From JADLHS01 sp039806955 (lineage in GTDB: Bacteria > Verrucomicrobiota > Verrucomicrobiia > Limisphaerales > JADLHS01), in contig JBDHQI010000009.1 in assembly GCA_039806955.1 (NCBI GenBank), positions 62,001 to 126,000 on the forward strand: DNA of 64,000 nucleotides, written 5' to 3'. Of this stretch, positions 8,561 to 17,412 are shown one piece after another. The notes below the pieces were generated by a model. It had not been told where the DNA came from. It did not search any database and worked only from the letters and a program-made list of their open reading frames with translations. Both the position numbers and the translations under genes were made by a program. Each line of letters begins with the position of its first letter. Positions within the stretch are counted from its first letter, which is position 1.

Positions 8561-8628
8561 CAGGCAAGCAGACGCCGGAGCGCAGGGGCTACATTATAGA
8601 CCAGCTCGTTGTGGCGGTGGAGGAGTAA
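8561..8628 (+). pseudogene. Detached copy of the parE 3' end (tail copy 4)
   Basis: The codons GKQTPERRGYIIDQLVVAVEE plus stop align with the parE terminus. This is the most divergent of the three extra tails (Asp to Gly, Met to Ile, Lys to Gln, Pro to Ala) and the furthest from parE. Confidence 0.75.
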
Positions 8629-8713
8629 TCAAGCGGGAACAGCCTCGCGCATGGACACTGATGGACGGGTGCGAGGCCGCCTTTGCGTCCTTTGTGCCTT
8701 TTTGCGGCAGTCC

Positions 8714-8955
8714 ATCAAAGCTCCCGTTCTGCTTTGCGGTTTTTCATCATCGCCTTCAACACGCCCTTGCCCTTGAGCGAGCCGCGCAACCGACGAATGA
8801 ATTTGGTGGTGACGGGTTTGAGGAGGATACCTTCCGGCGTGGCTTCCACGTAGGCGCGCGTGCCCTCCTCAATCTCAAATTCCTTTCGCAATCGCCGGGG
8901 AATGACCGCCTGTGGCCTTGGATCGAGAAGTAAACCGATTCCGTTTTGTTGCCAT
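8714..8955 (-). pseudogene. AbrB/MazE-type antitoxin, frameshifted
   Basis: Reading the minus strand from ATG 8955 gives MATKRNRFTSRSKA and then a premature stop. Shifting one base gives QAVIPRRLRKEFEIEEG followed by TRAYVEATPEGILLKPVT and a basic C-terminus ending at 8714. Removing one A in the codons after SKA restores a single frame with the classical SKxQxVIPRRLR swapped-hairpin AbrB signature. The protein would have been a DNA-binding antitoxin of about 80 residues. No toxin ORF follows it; downstream sequence (8640-8713) holds only a cctttgcgtcctttgtgcc-type stretch. It is a decayed toxin-antitoxin remnant at the outer edge of the accessory region. Confidence 0.7.
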
Positions 8956-9115
8956 ATTCAGAATATGAACCCTGATTGATATAAGAAAATAAGTTAAAAA
9001 TCGTTTTGCGAGGAATTACTTGCCGGGCTTCGATCGCTCCACTTGAAACGGTGGGTTATACGGAGGTGAACGGTCCAGGCTGGCATGAGTTCCGCCCTTC
9101 TGCTAGGGTGCGCGC

Positions 9116-10033
9116 ATGAAGATTCGTCGGATATTGCGCTGGTTCTTTTTGACGCTGCTTGGCCTAGTCGGGTTGCTCGGCGTGATCGTGGGTTCCGTTT
9201 GGTGGTATTTCCATCCATCTGTCGAACGCACGGATGGAATCGTGTATGGCTGGCGCGGAAAACGGGAGCTGGCGTTAGACGTCATCAAACCGCACCGGGC
9301 GAATGGCCTCGGCGTCTTGGTGATGGTCAGCGGTGGTTGGAAATCAAAGGCCCCCGGCGAACTCAGCACCTGGATGGCGGCGGCCCTGTTGCGTCGGGGT
9401 TACACGGTGATTCCGGTCTATCATGTTTCACAACCCGAGGCGAGCATCATGGAGATTATCACGGATGTGAACCGCGCCGTGCGCTTCGTCCGTTATCACG
9501 CTCGTGAATACGGCATCGAACCGCAACGACTCGGCATCACGGGCGGCAGCGCCGGAGGTCACCTGAGTTTGATGCTGGCAACGCGGGGCGGGCCGGGGCC
9601 AACAGATGCGAGTGATCCAGTGGATCGCGAAAGCAGCGCGGTGCAATCAGTGGCGATCTTTTTTCCCGTGACGGATTTGTTGAACCTCGGCAAGTCCACG
9701 GAAAACCTGGGCGACGGCGGTCCTCCCAAAAGCTTCCGGCGCGCGTTTGGTCCGGAGGGAACAAACCTGCCAGTCTGGCAGGTGATTGGCCGCGATTGCT
9801 CGCCGATTTATCACGTGACAACGAATCTGCCGCCCATCCTCATCTATCATGGCGATGCCGATACGCTGACACCGCTCGAACAATCCGAATGGTTTATCGC
9901 GAAAACAGAGGCAGTTGGTCATCCCGCCAAACTGGTCGTGCATCACGGTGGCCGTCATGGTTGGCCCAGCATGATTTTTGATCTTCGCCGTTTCGCCGAT
10001 TGGTTTGATCAAACGCTGCGGAACCCAAAGTGA
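9116..10033 (+). CDS. Membrane-anchored alpha/beta-hydrolase (esterase/lipase)
   Basis: The 305 residues begin with a basic N-terminus and one transmembrane helix (residues 8-30), followed by an alpha/beta-hydrolase of the BD-FAE/esterase group facing the periplasm. The nucleophile elbow is GGSAGGH with Ser145. Asp249 in HGDADTLTP and His281 in GGRHGW complete the triad. The substrate is unknown; small esters or acylated sugars are usual for the group. It is a single gene just beyond the parE-linked accessory region and is convergent with the minus-strand run that starts 25 bp past its stop. Confidence 0.85.
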   Translation: MKIRRILRWFFLTLLGLVGLLGVIVGSVWWYFHPSVERTDGIVYGWRGKRELALDVIKPHRANGLGVLVMVSGGWKSKAPGELSTWMAAALLRRGYTVIPVYHVSQPEASIMEIITDVNRAVRFVRYHAREYGIEPQRLGITGGSAGGHLSLMLATRGGPGPTDASDPVDRESSAVQSVAIFFPVTDLLNLGKSTENLGDGGPPKSFRRAFGPEGTNLPVWQVIGRDCSPIYHVTTNLPPILIYHGDADTLTPLEQSEWFIAKTEAVGHPAKLVVHHGGRHGWPSMIFDLRRFADWFDQTLRNPK

Positions 10034-10058
10034 AGTAGCCGGGCGACAGTGTGACCCG

Positions 10059-10448
10059 TCATTGGCCGCGCTTGAGCAGGGCGATCACCGCCGCATGGGT
10101 GAGAATCACATCCGGGTCACGCTGCAACGCGTCGTAGTAGTGTCCGGAAAATCCGTGACCGGCTTCCGAGGCGACGAGCAATTGCTCGGCCTGCTGGCAA
10201 AGCGCAGCGGCTTGCGATTCATTGAGCGGATGCCGCTGCGTATCGAGCGCCTGATCCATGCTGACGATCAGACGCGAGAGCGGGTGCAACCAGGCGAACC
10301 ACGGGTCGGTGGTCAGCAGATGGAGGAAACGGTTGGGCGTGGGGATTTTACCCATGGTCCGCTCATAACTGACGCGTTCGGATTCCACCAGGGTCTTGTG
10401 CAAACGCAGGAGCGCCTCACGCAGTTTCGTCAGTTGCGCGGCGGTCAT
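10059..10448 (-). CDS. Small conserved protein of unknown function
   Basis: I do not recognise a named family. The ATG at 10448 (MTAAQLTKLREALLRLHKTL) is preferred over the longer frame to 10583, whose extra residues overlap the LOG gene and look non-coding. The 129 residues are predicted helical and soluble, with a conserved-looking core PWFAWLHPLSRLIVSMDQ and FSGHYYDALQRDPDVI. It lies 44 bp downstream of the LOG-family gene on the same strand and is probably the last gene of that transcript. Confidence 0.7.
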   Translation of the reverse strand: MTAAQLTKLREALLRLHKTLVESERVSYERTMGKIPTPNRFLHLLTTDPWFAWLHPLSRLIVSMDQALDTQRHPLNESQAAALCQQAEQLLVASEAGHGFSGHYYDALQRDPDVILTHAAVIALLKRGQ

Positions 10449-10492
10449 TTCGCTTTTGAAAACGGATTGGGGTGAAACGGATCTCGGCGTGG

Positions 10493-11500
10493 TTACAAAC
10501 TGTTCAACACGTCCACCATCTGGCGCAGGCGACCATAATCGCGACGGTTGAAACCGAACGCAATGCGCTGCTGCTCGAGGCAATCCTGGTCTTCGCGTTC
10601 CTCGGGCGTGGGTTCAATGCGCTTGATGGGCGCGCCCGAAATGAGGTCGGCAAAATCCTCATTCATCGCTTCCAACGCGGTGTCGGTCGGTGCGTGACGC
10701 AGCCGGATCACCAGCAGGTCTTTGACGAAACGAGTTGAATGGAAATTGCGATAAAACCGGGAGACAATTTTCACCGCTTCATCGGCGTTATCGGTGATGC
10801 GGTAAAGGTGCAGATCGTCGGGCGAAATCAGTCCGTCGCGCAGCAAGTGTTCGCGGATGTTCTTATCCCACGTTTTCCAATACGTGCCACCGGGTTTATC
10901 CACCAACACCAACGGCATGAGCTGGCTCTTACCGGTTTGCATGAGGGTGATCGCTTCGTAACCCTCATCCATGGTGCCGAAACCGCCGGGGAAAAGAACG
11001 ATGGCGTCCGAGTGGCGGATAAACGTGAGCTTGCGCGTGAAGAAGTATTTGAAGGTGACCAATTTTTTGTCCTGGGCGATGACGGGATTGGCGTTTTGTT
11101 CCCACGGCAACCGGATGTTCGCGCCGAAGCTGTTCTCCGAACCGGCGCCTTCATGTCCGGCCTGCATGATGCCTGAACCCGCACCGGTGATGACCATGAA
11201 CCCGGCCTGGACAATCTTGTGACCGAACTCCACGGCTGTTTGATATTCCAATTTGTTTGCCGCAGTGCGGGCCGAGCCGAAGATGGTTACTTTACGGCGT
11301 TGGGCGTAGGGCGCGAACAGGCGGTAAGCGTAACGCAACTCACGCACGGCGGTTTGAATGACCCGCACGTCGCCGGTGTCCTTCACATCCTGCAGCAATT
11401 TCAGCGCGTTTTCGATGATGTCCGCCACGGCTTCTTCGTTATAGCCGCCACCTTTGAATTTGATGAGATCCAGGACCCGCCGATGTAATTCCGGATCCAT
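10493..11500 (-). CDS. LOG family protein (lysine-decarboxylase-like fold, TIGR00730 type)
   Basis: The 335 residues from ATG 11500 carry the Rossmann-like LOG core: FGSAR (74-78), GAGSGIMQA (106-114) and PGGFGTMDE (171-179), which matches the nucleotide-binding PGGxGTxxE signature. LOG proteins hydrolyse nucleoside 5'-monophosphates, releasing a base such as adenine or a cytokinin, and many old annotations as lysine decarboxylase are wrong. The N-terminal 70 residues and the C-terminal 80 residues extend the core, as in the larger PpnN-like forms. A longer frame to 11584 is rejected because its extra residues are hydrophobic and lack family support. It lies 87 bp after the GT39-like gene. 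Confidence 0.88.
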   Translation of the reverse strand: MDPELHRRVLDLIKFKGGGYNEEAVADIIENALKLLQDVKDTGDVRVIQTAVRELRYAYRLFAPYAQRRKVTIFGSARTAANKLEYQTAVEFGHKIVQAGFMVITGAGSGIMQAGHEGAGSENSFGANIRLPWEQNANPVIAQDKKLVTFKYFFTRKLTFIRHSDAIVLFPGGFGTMDEGYEAITLMQTGKSQLMPLVLVDKPGGTYWKTWDKNIREHLLRDGLISPDDLHLYRITDNADEAVKIVSRFYRNFHSTRFVKDLLVIRLRHAPTDTALEAMNEDFADLISGAPIKRIEPTPEEREDQDCLEQQRIAFGFNRRDYGRLRQMVDVLNSL

Positions 11501-11587
11501 CGAAGTTTTTTCAGATTTCACACTCACAAGACAAATAATGATAATTAACTGGTTGGCAATTTGACCACTGAACCCGGCGCGCAATCT

Positions 11588-13546
11588 CTAGGGCGTCGAA
11601 CGGGTATCGGCCGGGGTCTGGGATTGATCCGCTTCTCCGGGCGGCTCTTTGGGTTCCAATTGCGGCGGAACGGCGACGGGCGTCGCGTTATCCGACCACC
11701 GCTTGTAATCCCAAAGAATTAATTGCTCCGGGAAATAACCCGGTTGGGCGAAACGCAGCGGAAACTTTTCCGGCGCACGATTGCGGAGCAGCGATTCAAG
11801 AATGAACGTGGGCCAACTGCGATCGCCCGCCCGCACCCAATCGGTCAGGATGCGGCTATCCGTCGTCTCTGGCGTCAGATAAAGGCAGCGGATGGGTTTG
11901 ATGTAATCATGCACCTGATAAAACTGCTCCTCAGAATTGCGCGTCAGCCACAAGCACTGACGCTTACCGTACCAGGCCACGGCCCACGGAATATCGCTGA
12001 TCATCATTTCATCGGGTCGCAGGTACTGTGCGATGTCTTGAATCGCCGGCGGATAATAAGGCGGATAATGAACCGGACGCACCTTGGGCGAGATCAGGGT
12101 AAATGCCAGCGGCAGATTGACGAGGACGGCAAACAAGCCGATCACAATGTAACGCAGCTCGCGAATCTTGAGGTTCATTTGATCCAGCAGTTGGAAAAAC
12201 AAACCCGCGCCGTAAATGAAAATTAGCGGCACCAACAGAATGAGCAGATTTTCCGAGTTGAACCCGGGACTTTCCACCGACAACTGGGTTTTACCCATCG
12301 CCTGTACCAGAAACAAAGTGAACAAAGCTGCGAGAACAAAATAGCGCAACCGCCGGATCGCGAGGCTGCGATACGAGAGCAACAGCCCGGTCAGAAACAT
12401 CGCGCTGACCCAGGTGCCGCCCAGCCGCGGCAGTGCGTCCGTGATGAGATCGCGGGCGTTGTACAAAAATTTGTAGAAGAAGATGGGCAGCGCGATGCTG
12501 CGGAAGTCCGGGTTGAGCGAGCGTTGCAGGCGAAACTCCGGCAACGCGAAAGTTCCCTCCAGCAGCGCATAACCCGCCGTCCCAAAGGGTGTGCCGCTAA
12601 CGTGGAAGTTCCGCCAAATCCAGGGCGCGATGACAATTAAAAACGTCGCGCTGATCAGCAGGAGAACGCGCCAACGCCGCAACGCGCAAATAATGCCGAC
12701 GTAAACCAGCACGGGGACCACCAGCCAGCCGAAGGAGTAAGTCGTCAACATGCCCAACCCGAGCAGCAGGCCGATCAGCAGCGCGAGCCAGATCTGGGCG
12801 CGTGGACTCCAGATCGGATCGCGTTCTTCCCGTTCGATCCAAACCAAGCCCCAGATCAGTCCCTGAAAAATCAGCATCAACAGCAGCGTGGGCAAGCCAG
12901 TCACGCTGAAATGCCAGAGCACTTCACAGCAAATCATCAGGGCGAACGACAGCCACGCCACCGAACGATCAAAGAGTTTTCGCGCCAGAAAGAATACGAC
13001 GACGGCGTTGAGGATCAGCAGGCTTTGATTCAACAGCGCGAGCAGGAAATCCGGCTCGTAACGCCAGAACTGGCGGGCAGAAGTCTGCCGCAACTGCTCA
13101 GACGTCAGCGAAGCCAGCCTTGGATTCGGGATGCTCCAGAACGGGTTGACGACATTGATCGGATAACGAAACGGCAGCACTTTCATCGCCCCCGCTAGGA
13201 AGAGCGGATAAACCGGCGGGTTGGCCAGATCCGGGTGCATGACCTCCTTCACTTCGGCCAGATCGGGGCGCTCATCCGACGCCGGATCTGTCGCACGATT
13301 TTGATTGTGCTTCCGAACGAGATGCAGACTGAACGGCCGGATCAAATGCGTGGTGAAGCCATTCCCCTCGGCGATATTGCGCGCGACCTGGGCGGCATCC
13401 ATGGCTTCCTGGTTGCTCAGGTTACGGAAATCGCGCCAGTTATAGACGACCAGCAGAATGCCCACCAGCAGCCCCACGAATATGATCCGGAACCCACTAC
13501 CGCCGCGTTCTTCAAACTTGTGAATCCAATCCTGAATTAACGGCAT
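11588..13546 (-). CDS. Polytopic membrane glycosyltransferase-like protein (GT39/ArnT superfamily)
   Basis: The 652 residues have an N-terminal membrane segment (20-37) and many further helices to about residue 475, then a soluble C-terminal domain. After the first helix comes a periplasmic loop with NQEAMDAAQVARNIAEGNG and PPVYPLFLAGAM, the pattern of lipid-linked-sugar-dependent glycosyltransferases in the PMT/ArnT superfamily (DAxxxAxxxxxGxG near the first loop, a proline-rich second loop). The acceptor is unknown; lipid A, glycans or protein are all possible. Its start is 3 bp after the response-regulator stop, so the two are co-transcribed. The C-terminus is a disordered Pro/Glu/Thr tail. 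Confidence 0.75.
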   Translation of the reverse strand: MPLIQDWIHKFEERGGSGFRIIFVGLLVGILLVVYNWRDFRNLSNQEAMDAAQVARNIAEGNGFTTHLIRPFSLHLVRKHNQNRATDPASDERPDLAEVKEVMHPDLANPPVYPLFLAGAMKVLPFRYPINVVNPFWSIPNPRLASLTSEQLRQTSARQFWRYEPDFLLALLNQSLLILNAVVVFFLARKLFDRSVAWLSFALMICCEVLWHFSVTGLPTLLLMLIFQGLIWGLVWIEREERDPIWSPRAQIWLALLIGLLLGLGMLTTYSFGWLVVPVLVYVGIICALRRWRVLLLISATFLIVIAPWIWRNFHVSGTPFGTAGYALLEGTFALPEFRLQRSLNPDFRSIALPIFFYKFLYNARDLITDALPRLGGTWVSAMFLTGLLLSYRSLAIRRLRYFVLAALFTLFLVQAMGKTQLSVESPGFNSENLLILLVPLIFIYGAGLFFQLLDQMNLKIRELRYIVIGLFAVLVNLPLAFTLISPKVRPVHYPPYYPPAIQDIAQYLRPDEMMISDIPWAVAWYGKRQCLWLTRNSEEQFYQVHDYIKPIRCLYLTPETTDSRILTDWVRAGDRSWPTFILESLLRNRAPEKFPLRFAQPGYFPEQLILWDYKRWSDNATPVAVPPQLEPKEPPGEADQSQTPADTRSTP

Positions 13547-13549
13547 AAA

Positions 13550-14914
13550 TCAAAATCCTTCCAGATGGTAGGTATGCAATTTCCGGTGGAACGTCCGGCG
13601 CGGCATCCCGATCTTCTGGGCCGCCAGTGTCCGGTTTCCGCCGGTTTCTTTCAAGGCACGGATGATTAATTGTTTCTCGGCTTCTTTCACGGTCAAGTTG
13701 TTCTTTACCAGCAACCGGGCGGGATCACTCGTGGGTGCGGTTTCCGAACGCACCGTACGCGGCAAGTCGCGTGCCGAAATCCGCTCCCCGCGACACATTA
13801 CCACCGCGCTTTCAATCGTCGCCCGCAACTCGCGCACGTTACCTGGCCAGCGATGATTCAAAAGCATCCCCATCGCGTCGGTGGTGAAGTCGGCGATGGT
13901 CTTGTCGTTTTCTTTGGCGTATTCGCGCAAAAAATTCGTGGCCAGCAAGGGAACGTCCTCCATGCGCTCGCGCAACGGCGGCAGATATAACTCCACAATT
14001 TTCAAGCGGAAATACAAATCTTCGCGGAACGTGCCCGCCTTGACCATCGCCTCCAAATCCTTGTTGGTGGCCGCCATCAATCGCACATCCGCCGTCTGGG
14101 TTTTGTTTGAACCGACCCGCTCGAACGTGCGTTCGCCCAGAAAGCGCAGCAGTTTGATTTGCAGCGTGGGATCAATTTCGCCGATCTCATCGAGAAACAG
14201 CGTGCCGCCCTGGGCTTGCTCAAAGCGGCCGATGCGCCGCTCGTGCGCCCCGGTGAACGCGCCGCGTTCGTGACCGAACAGTTCGCTCTCGAGCAGCGAA
14301 GGCGAGAGCGCCGCGCAATGCACCGAGACCAGCGGTTGTTTGGCGCGCGGACTGAGCTGATGAATGGCCTTGGCGATCATCTCCTTGCCGGTGCCGCTTT
14401 CGCCGAGAATCAACACCGTGGCGCGCGTGGGGGCCACCTGCTTGACCGTTTCAAACACCTCCAACATTGCGGCGGATTTGCCGATGATGTTTTCCAGTCC
14501 GAACTTGTCATCTAATTGCTGCCGCAGCGTGACGTTTTCCGATTCAAGTTTTTGCGTGCGCACCGCACGGGCAATGCGCATTTCCAATTCGTCAATCTGC
14601 ATCCGCCCCTTGGCGATATAATCGTCCGCGCCGCGCTTCATCGCTTCCACCGCCAGCTCCTCCGAGCCATAGGCGGTCATTAAAATGCAGACCGGCGGTT
14701 TGGCCAGAGACTTGGCCCGCGCAATCAGTTTCATGCCGTCTTCATTCGGCATTTTGAAGTCGGTCAACAGCACCTCGAAGTTTTCCGTCTCGAGCAGGTC
14801 GAACGCACTCTTGGCGTCCTCCGCCAGATAAACATCAAAGCGTTCTTCCAACGCGGCGCGCAAGCCTTCGCGCGTCGGCTTTTCGTCATCCACAATCAAC
14901 AGGGTCGGTTTCAT
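13550..14914 (-). CDS. Sigma-54-dependent response regulator (NtrC/AtoC type)
   Basis: The 454 residues have a receiver domain with phosphoacceptor Asp52 (LLTDFKMP), an AAA+ central domain with Walker A GESGTGKE (171-178), the sigma-54 contact loop GAFTGA (218-223) and a C-terminal Fis-type HTH (GNRTLAAQKIGMPRRTFHRKL). It activates RpoN-dependent promoters after phosphorylation, almost surely by the sensor kinase encoded 62 bp upstream on the same strand. A sigma-54 promoter consensus occurs in this window at 61380-61394, but nothing links this regulator to it directly. Confidence 0.94.
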   Translation of the reverse strand: MKPTLLIVDDEKPTREGLRAALEERFDVYLAEDAKSAFDLLETENFEVLLTDFKMPNEDGMKLIARAKSLAKPPVCILMTAYGSEELAVEAMKRGADDYIAKGRMQIDELEMRIARAVRTQKLESENVTLRQQLDDKFGLENIIGKSAAMLEVFETVKQVAPTRATVLILGESGTGKEMIAKAIHQLSPRAKQPLVSVHCAALSPSLLESELFGHERGAFTGAHERRIGRFEQAQGGTLFLDEIGEIDPTLQIKLLRFLGERTFERVGSNKTQTADVRLMAATNKDLEAMVKAGTFREDLYFRLKIVELYLPPLRERMEDVPLLATNFLREYAKENDKTIADFTTDAMGMLLNHRWPGNVRELRATIESAVVMCRGERISARDLPRTVRSETAPTSDPARLLVKNNLTVKEAEKQLIIRALKETGGNRTLAAQKIGMPRRTFHRKLHTYHLEGF

Positions 14915-14976
14915 GTCAGTGCGTCAATGGCTCCGGAACGGCATCAAAGTCACGAGGGCTTTCAGTTGCGTGTCGT

Positions 14977-16209
14977 TCATGCTTCCAAAGTGGCGGCCAG
15001 CAGGCGTGGTTTCTTTTCATGGCGCGGAAACCAGAGCCGGAACGTCGTGCCGTGACCGGCGCGACTATCAAGCTCGAGTCGTCCGCCGTGGGCACGAACG
15101 ATGCGTTGCACGATCATCAGCCCTAGTCCGGTGCCTTTTTTCTTCGTGGTATAAAACGGCTCAAAAATCCGGGCCAACTGCTCGGACGGAATGCCCGCAC
15201 CGGTGTCGGCAATACTGACCCAAACTGCGTCGTGGCTTTCACCGGTCCGTACGGTCAACGTGCCGCCGCGCGTCATGGCTTGCATGGCGTTCTTGACCAG
15301 ATTGACGAGCGCCTGTTGGACCTGGGTCGCATCAATGGGAGTGGCCGGCAGTGATTGGGCCGGCTTGATTTTGATATGGAGACCGCGGTTGTTCAATTCA
15401 GGTCGCAATAGTTCGATGGTGCGATCCACCACTTCGTTGAGCGAGACCAGTTTGAGCTGTAACGGTGCGGGCCGAATCGCCTGGAGAAACTGGGTGACGA
15501 TGTAATCCAGCCGGTTGATCTCTCCTTTGCAGACTTCCAGATACTGTTCGAGCCGGCGCACATCCAGTGAAGCGTGGCGCGCTTCGGCTTTGCGCGCAAA
15601 GCGCAGTCCGCCCTCCGGCTTGACTTCACGACTGCGCTTCAATTCACGCTCCATCAACTGCAGATGAATGTGCAGGGCGTTGAGCGGATTGCCGATTTCG
15701 TGGGCCACGCTCGCGGCCAGCAGGGTCAGGGCCTGCACCCGTTCGCTTTCAATGGCGTCAAACGTTTTTTGCCGGGCCTCGGTTGCGTCGTGCAAAATCA
15801 AGGCCACGCCCGAACTGCCCACCCGCTCTCCATCCAGCGGCGCGGCGTAGAGTCGTAAAAAGCGCGGGCGCGGATATTCCACCTCAAACTCATGTCGAAC
15901 GACGTGCGAACCGCCCTCCCGATCGAAACGCGAGACTTTTTCCCAATCCACCTCGGGCAACACCTTGTTCAGCGACTGACCTTCGGCGCCGGGTTGCAGG
16001 CCGATCAAGCGGGTCACAGCCTGGTTGAAGTAAACGATGCTGCCGTTTTCATCCACCACCAGCACACCATCTTCGATGATGTTGAACAAGGTTTCCAGAA
16101 GCGCGCGTTCGCGGGCGAGCCGCTGGACCACCGTATGCAGGCCGTCCGTGTCCAACTGCCCGATCCGCCCCAGGACTTTATCGAGGAAACTGGATTTAAT
16201 CGTCGCCAT
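14977..16209 (-). CDS. PAS sensor histidine kinase (NtrB type)
   Basis: The 410 residues have no transmembrane segment. A helical N-terminus is followed by a PAS domain (about 37-145, NIIEDGVLVVDENGSIVYFN), a HisKA domain with the phosphorylated His170 in SVAHEIGNPLNAL, and an HATPase domain with the N box LVNLVKNAMQA, DTGAGIPSEQ and GTGLGLMIV. It is thus a soluble, cytosolic NtrB-like kinase sensing an internal signal. It starts 1 bp after the corA stop and precedes its cognate NtrC-type regulator by 62 bp. The ligand is not predictable. Confidence 0.93.
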   Translation of the reverse strand: MATIKSSFLDKVLGRIGQLDTDGLHTVVQRLARERALLETLFNIIEDGVLVVDENGSIVYFNQAVTRLIGLQPGAEGQSLNKVLPEVDWEKVSRFDREGGSHVVRHEFEVEYPRPRFLRLYAAPLDGERVGSSGVALILHDATEARQKTFDAIESERVQALTLLAASVAHEIGNPLNALHIHLQLMERELKRSREVKPEGGLRFARKAEARHASLDVRRLEQYLEVCKGEINRLDYIVTQFLQAIRPAPLQLKLVSLNEVVDRTIELLRPELNNRGLHIKIKPAQSLPATPIDATQVQQALVNLVKNAMQAMTRGGTLTVRTGESHDAVWVSIADTGAGIPSEQLARIFEPFYTTKKKGTGLGLMIVQRIVRAHGGRLELDSRAGHGTTFRLWFPRHEKKPRLLAATLEA

Positions 16210-16210
16210 A

Positions 16211-17212
16211 TCAGAACCAGTTGCGCCGTTTCAAATACCAATACGTCGCCAGGGTGGTGAGCGCCGCCAGCGCAAAGACGAACAGGTAACCGTGTTCCCA
16301 ATTAATTTCGTGCATGTCCTTCTGAAAATTCATGCCGTACCAACTGGCGATCAGCGTCGCTGGCGTGGAAAGAATCGTAATGAGCGTCAGCGCCTTCACC
16401 ACTTCGCCGGTGCGATTCGAGGACATGCTGAGATAAACCTGCAGAATCCCGGTCAGCGAGTCGGTGTAGCTCTGCGCCAGTTCGGAAATCTGAAACAACC
16501 CGTCGTAAACATTGCGATAATACGGCACCAGGTGCGACCGGATCAGTTTGAATTCGCCGCGCGCAAACCGGGCCAGCACTTCGCGTTGCGGGCCGATGAT
16601 CTGGCGCAGGTGCATCACTTCTTTTTTGATCTGGATGATTTTGTTCAACGTCTCCACCGAGGGCGATTGCAACGCCTGCTCTTCAAGTTCGGCAATCTCG
16701 AGCGAAAGCTCGTCCAGCGCCGGCTTGTAATTTTCCACGATGGAATCCAACAACGTGTACGCCACGCGATCGGGCGCGCGGGCGATGTGCATCGTGGCGT
16801 TGATGGCTTGTTCCTCGGTTTGCGTGATGCTCCGCGACGGTCCATCGTGATACGTGACGAGAAAATTTTTACCCAGAAAGAAGTTCAACTCGCTCGTGGC
16901 AAACACGCCGTCCTTGCGACTGTAATCCACCGCGTGAATCAGCATGAACAGATACGGCGCAAAGGCCTCGTCCTCCTTGGGAGAGAACTCTTCCACCTTG
17001 GGTGACGGACTGGCCTGCACGCAATCCTGGATGGACAGCGGATGGAAATGGAACAAGTCTTCCAACACAAATTTCCGCTCTTCCTCCGTCGGATTTTCCA
17101 AATCCACCCAAAGAAACAGGTTGGTATCGTTGAGCAGCGTCGGCATGAGAAACATCTCGACATTGCGGGTGTGCAAACGGCCCTGAGTGGTGAAGGCAAG
17201 TGAGCGAATCAT
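16211..17212 (-). CDS. corA: CorA-family divalent cation transporter
   Basis: The 333 residues carry a large N-terminal cytosolic domain, a long coiled stalk helix (about 170-290), and two C-terminal transmembrane helices, the first ending in the diagnostic YGMNF selectivity motif. A basic tail (KRRNWF) follows. CorA channels take up Mg2+ (or Co2+/Zn2+ in variants). It is the first gene of a run reading into the sensor kinase with a 1-bp gap, an unusual partner for a two-component pair. ATG 17212 gives the usual CorA length. Confidence 0.93.
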   Translation of the reverse strand: MIRSLAFTTQGRLHTRNVEMFLMPTLLNDTNLFLWVDLENPTEEERKFVLEDLFHFHPLSIQDCVQASPSPKVEEFSPKEDEAFAPYLFMLIHAVDYSRKDGVFATSELNFFLGKNFLVTYHDGPSRSITQTEEQAINATMHIARAPDRVAYTLLDSIVENYKPALDELSLEIAELEEQALQSPSVETLNKIIQIKKEVMHLRQIIGPQREVLARFARGEFKLIRSHLVPYYRNVYDGLFQISELAQSYTDSLTGILQVYLSMSSNRTGEVVKALTLITILSTPATLIASWYGMNFQKDMHEINWEHGYLFVFALAALTTLATYWYLKRRNWF

Positions 17213-17412
17213 AATCTCATTGGATTAGCCGGACGTGACAGCTTGGCACGAAGCTTAGTCCGTAAATGGAGGGATGCAAGACCCGGTTCGCGCTGAATCG
17301 GCACAGCCAGGTTAATGGTTCGTTTATGGATGATGCATAGCGCTCACCATTCCCACGTTCCAAATCGGACGTCGAAAAACAGCGGGGGAATCCGAATCCA
17401 TCTGCGTTCTTT

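Noticed and set aside
8640..8713. Possible toxin downstream of the AbrB remnant
   Set aside because: Only a cctttgcgtcctttgtgcc-like low-complexity stretch is present; no toxin motif in any frame.
17244..17257. tggcacgaagctta as a second sigma-54 promoter
   Set aside because: The -12 element is tta rather than ttgc and it points away from the nearest gene.
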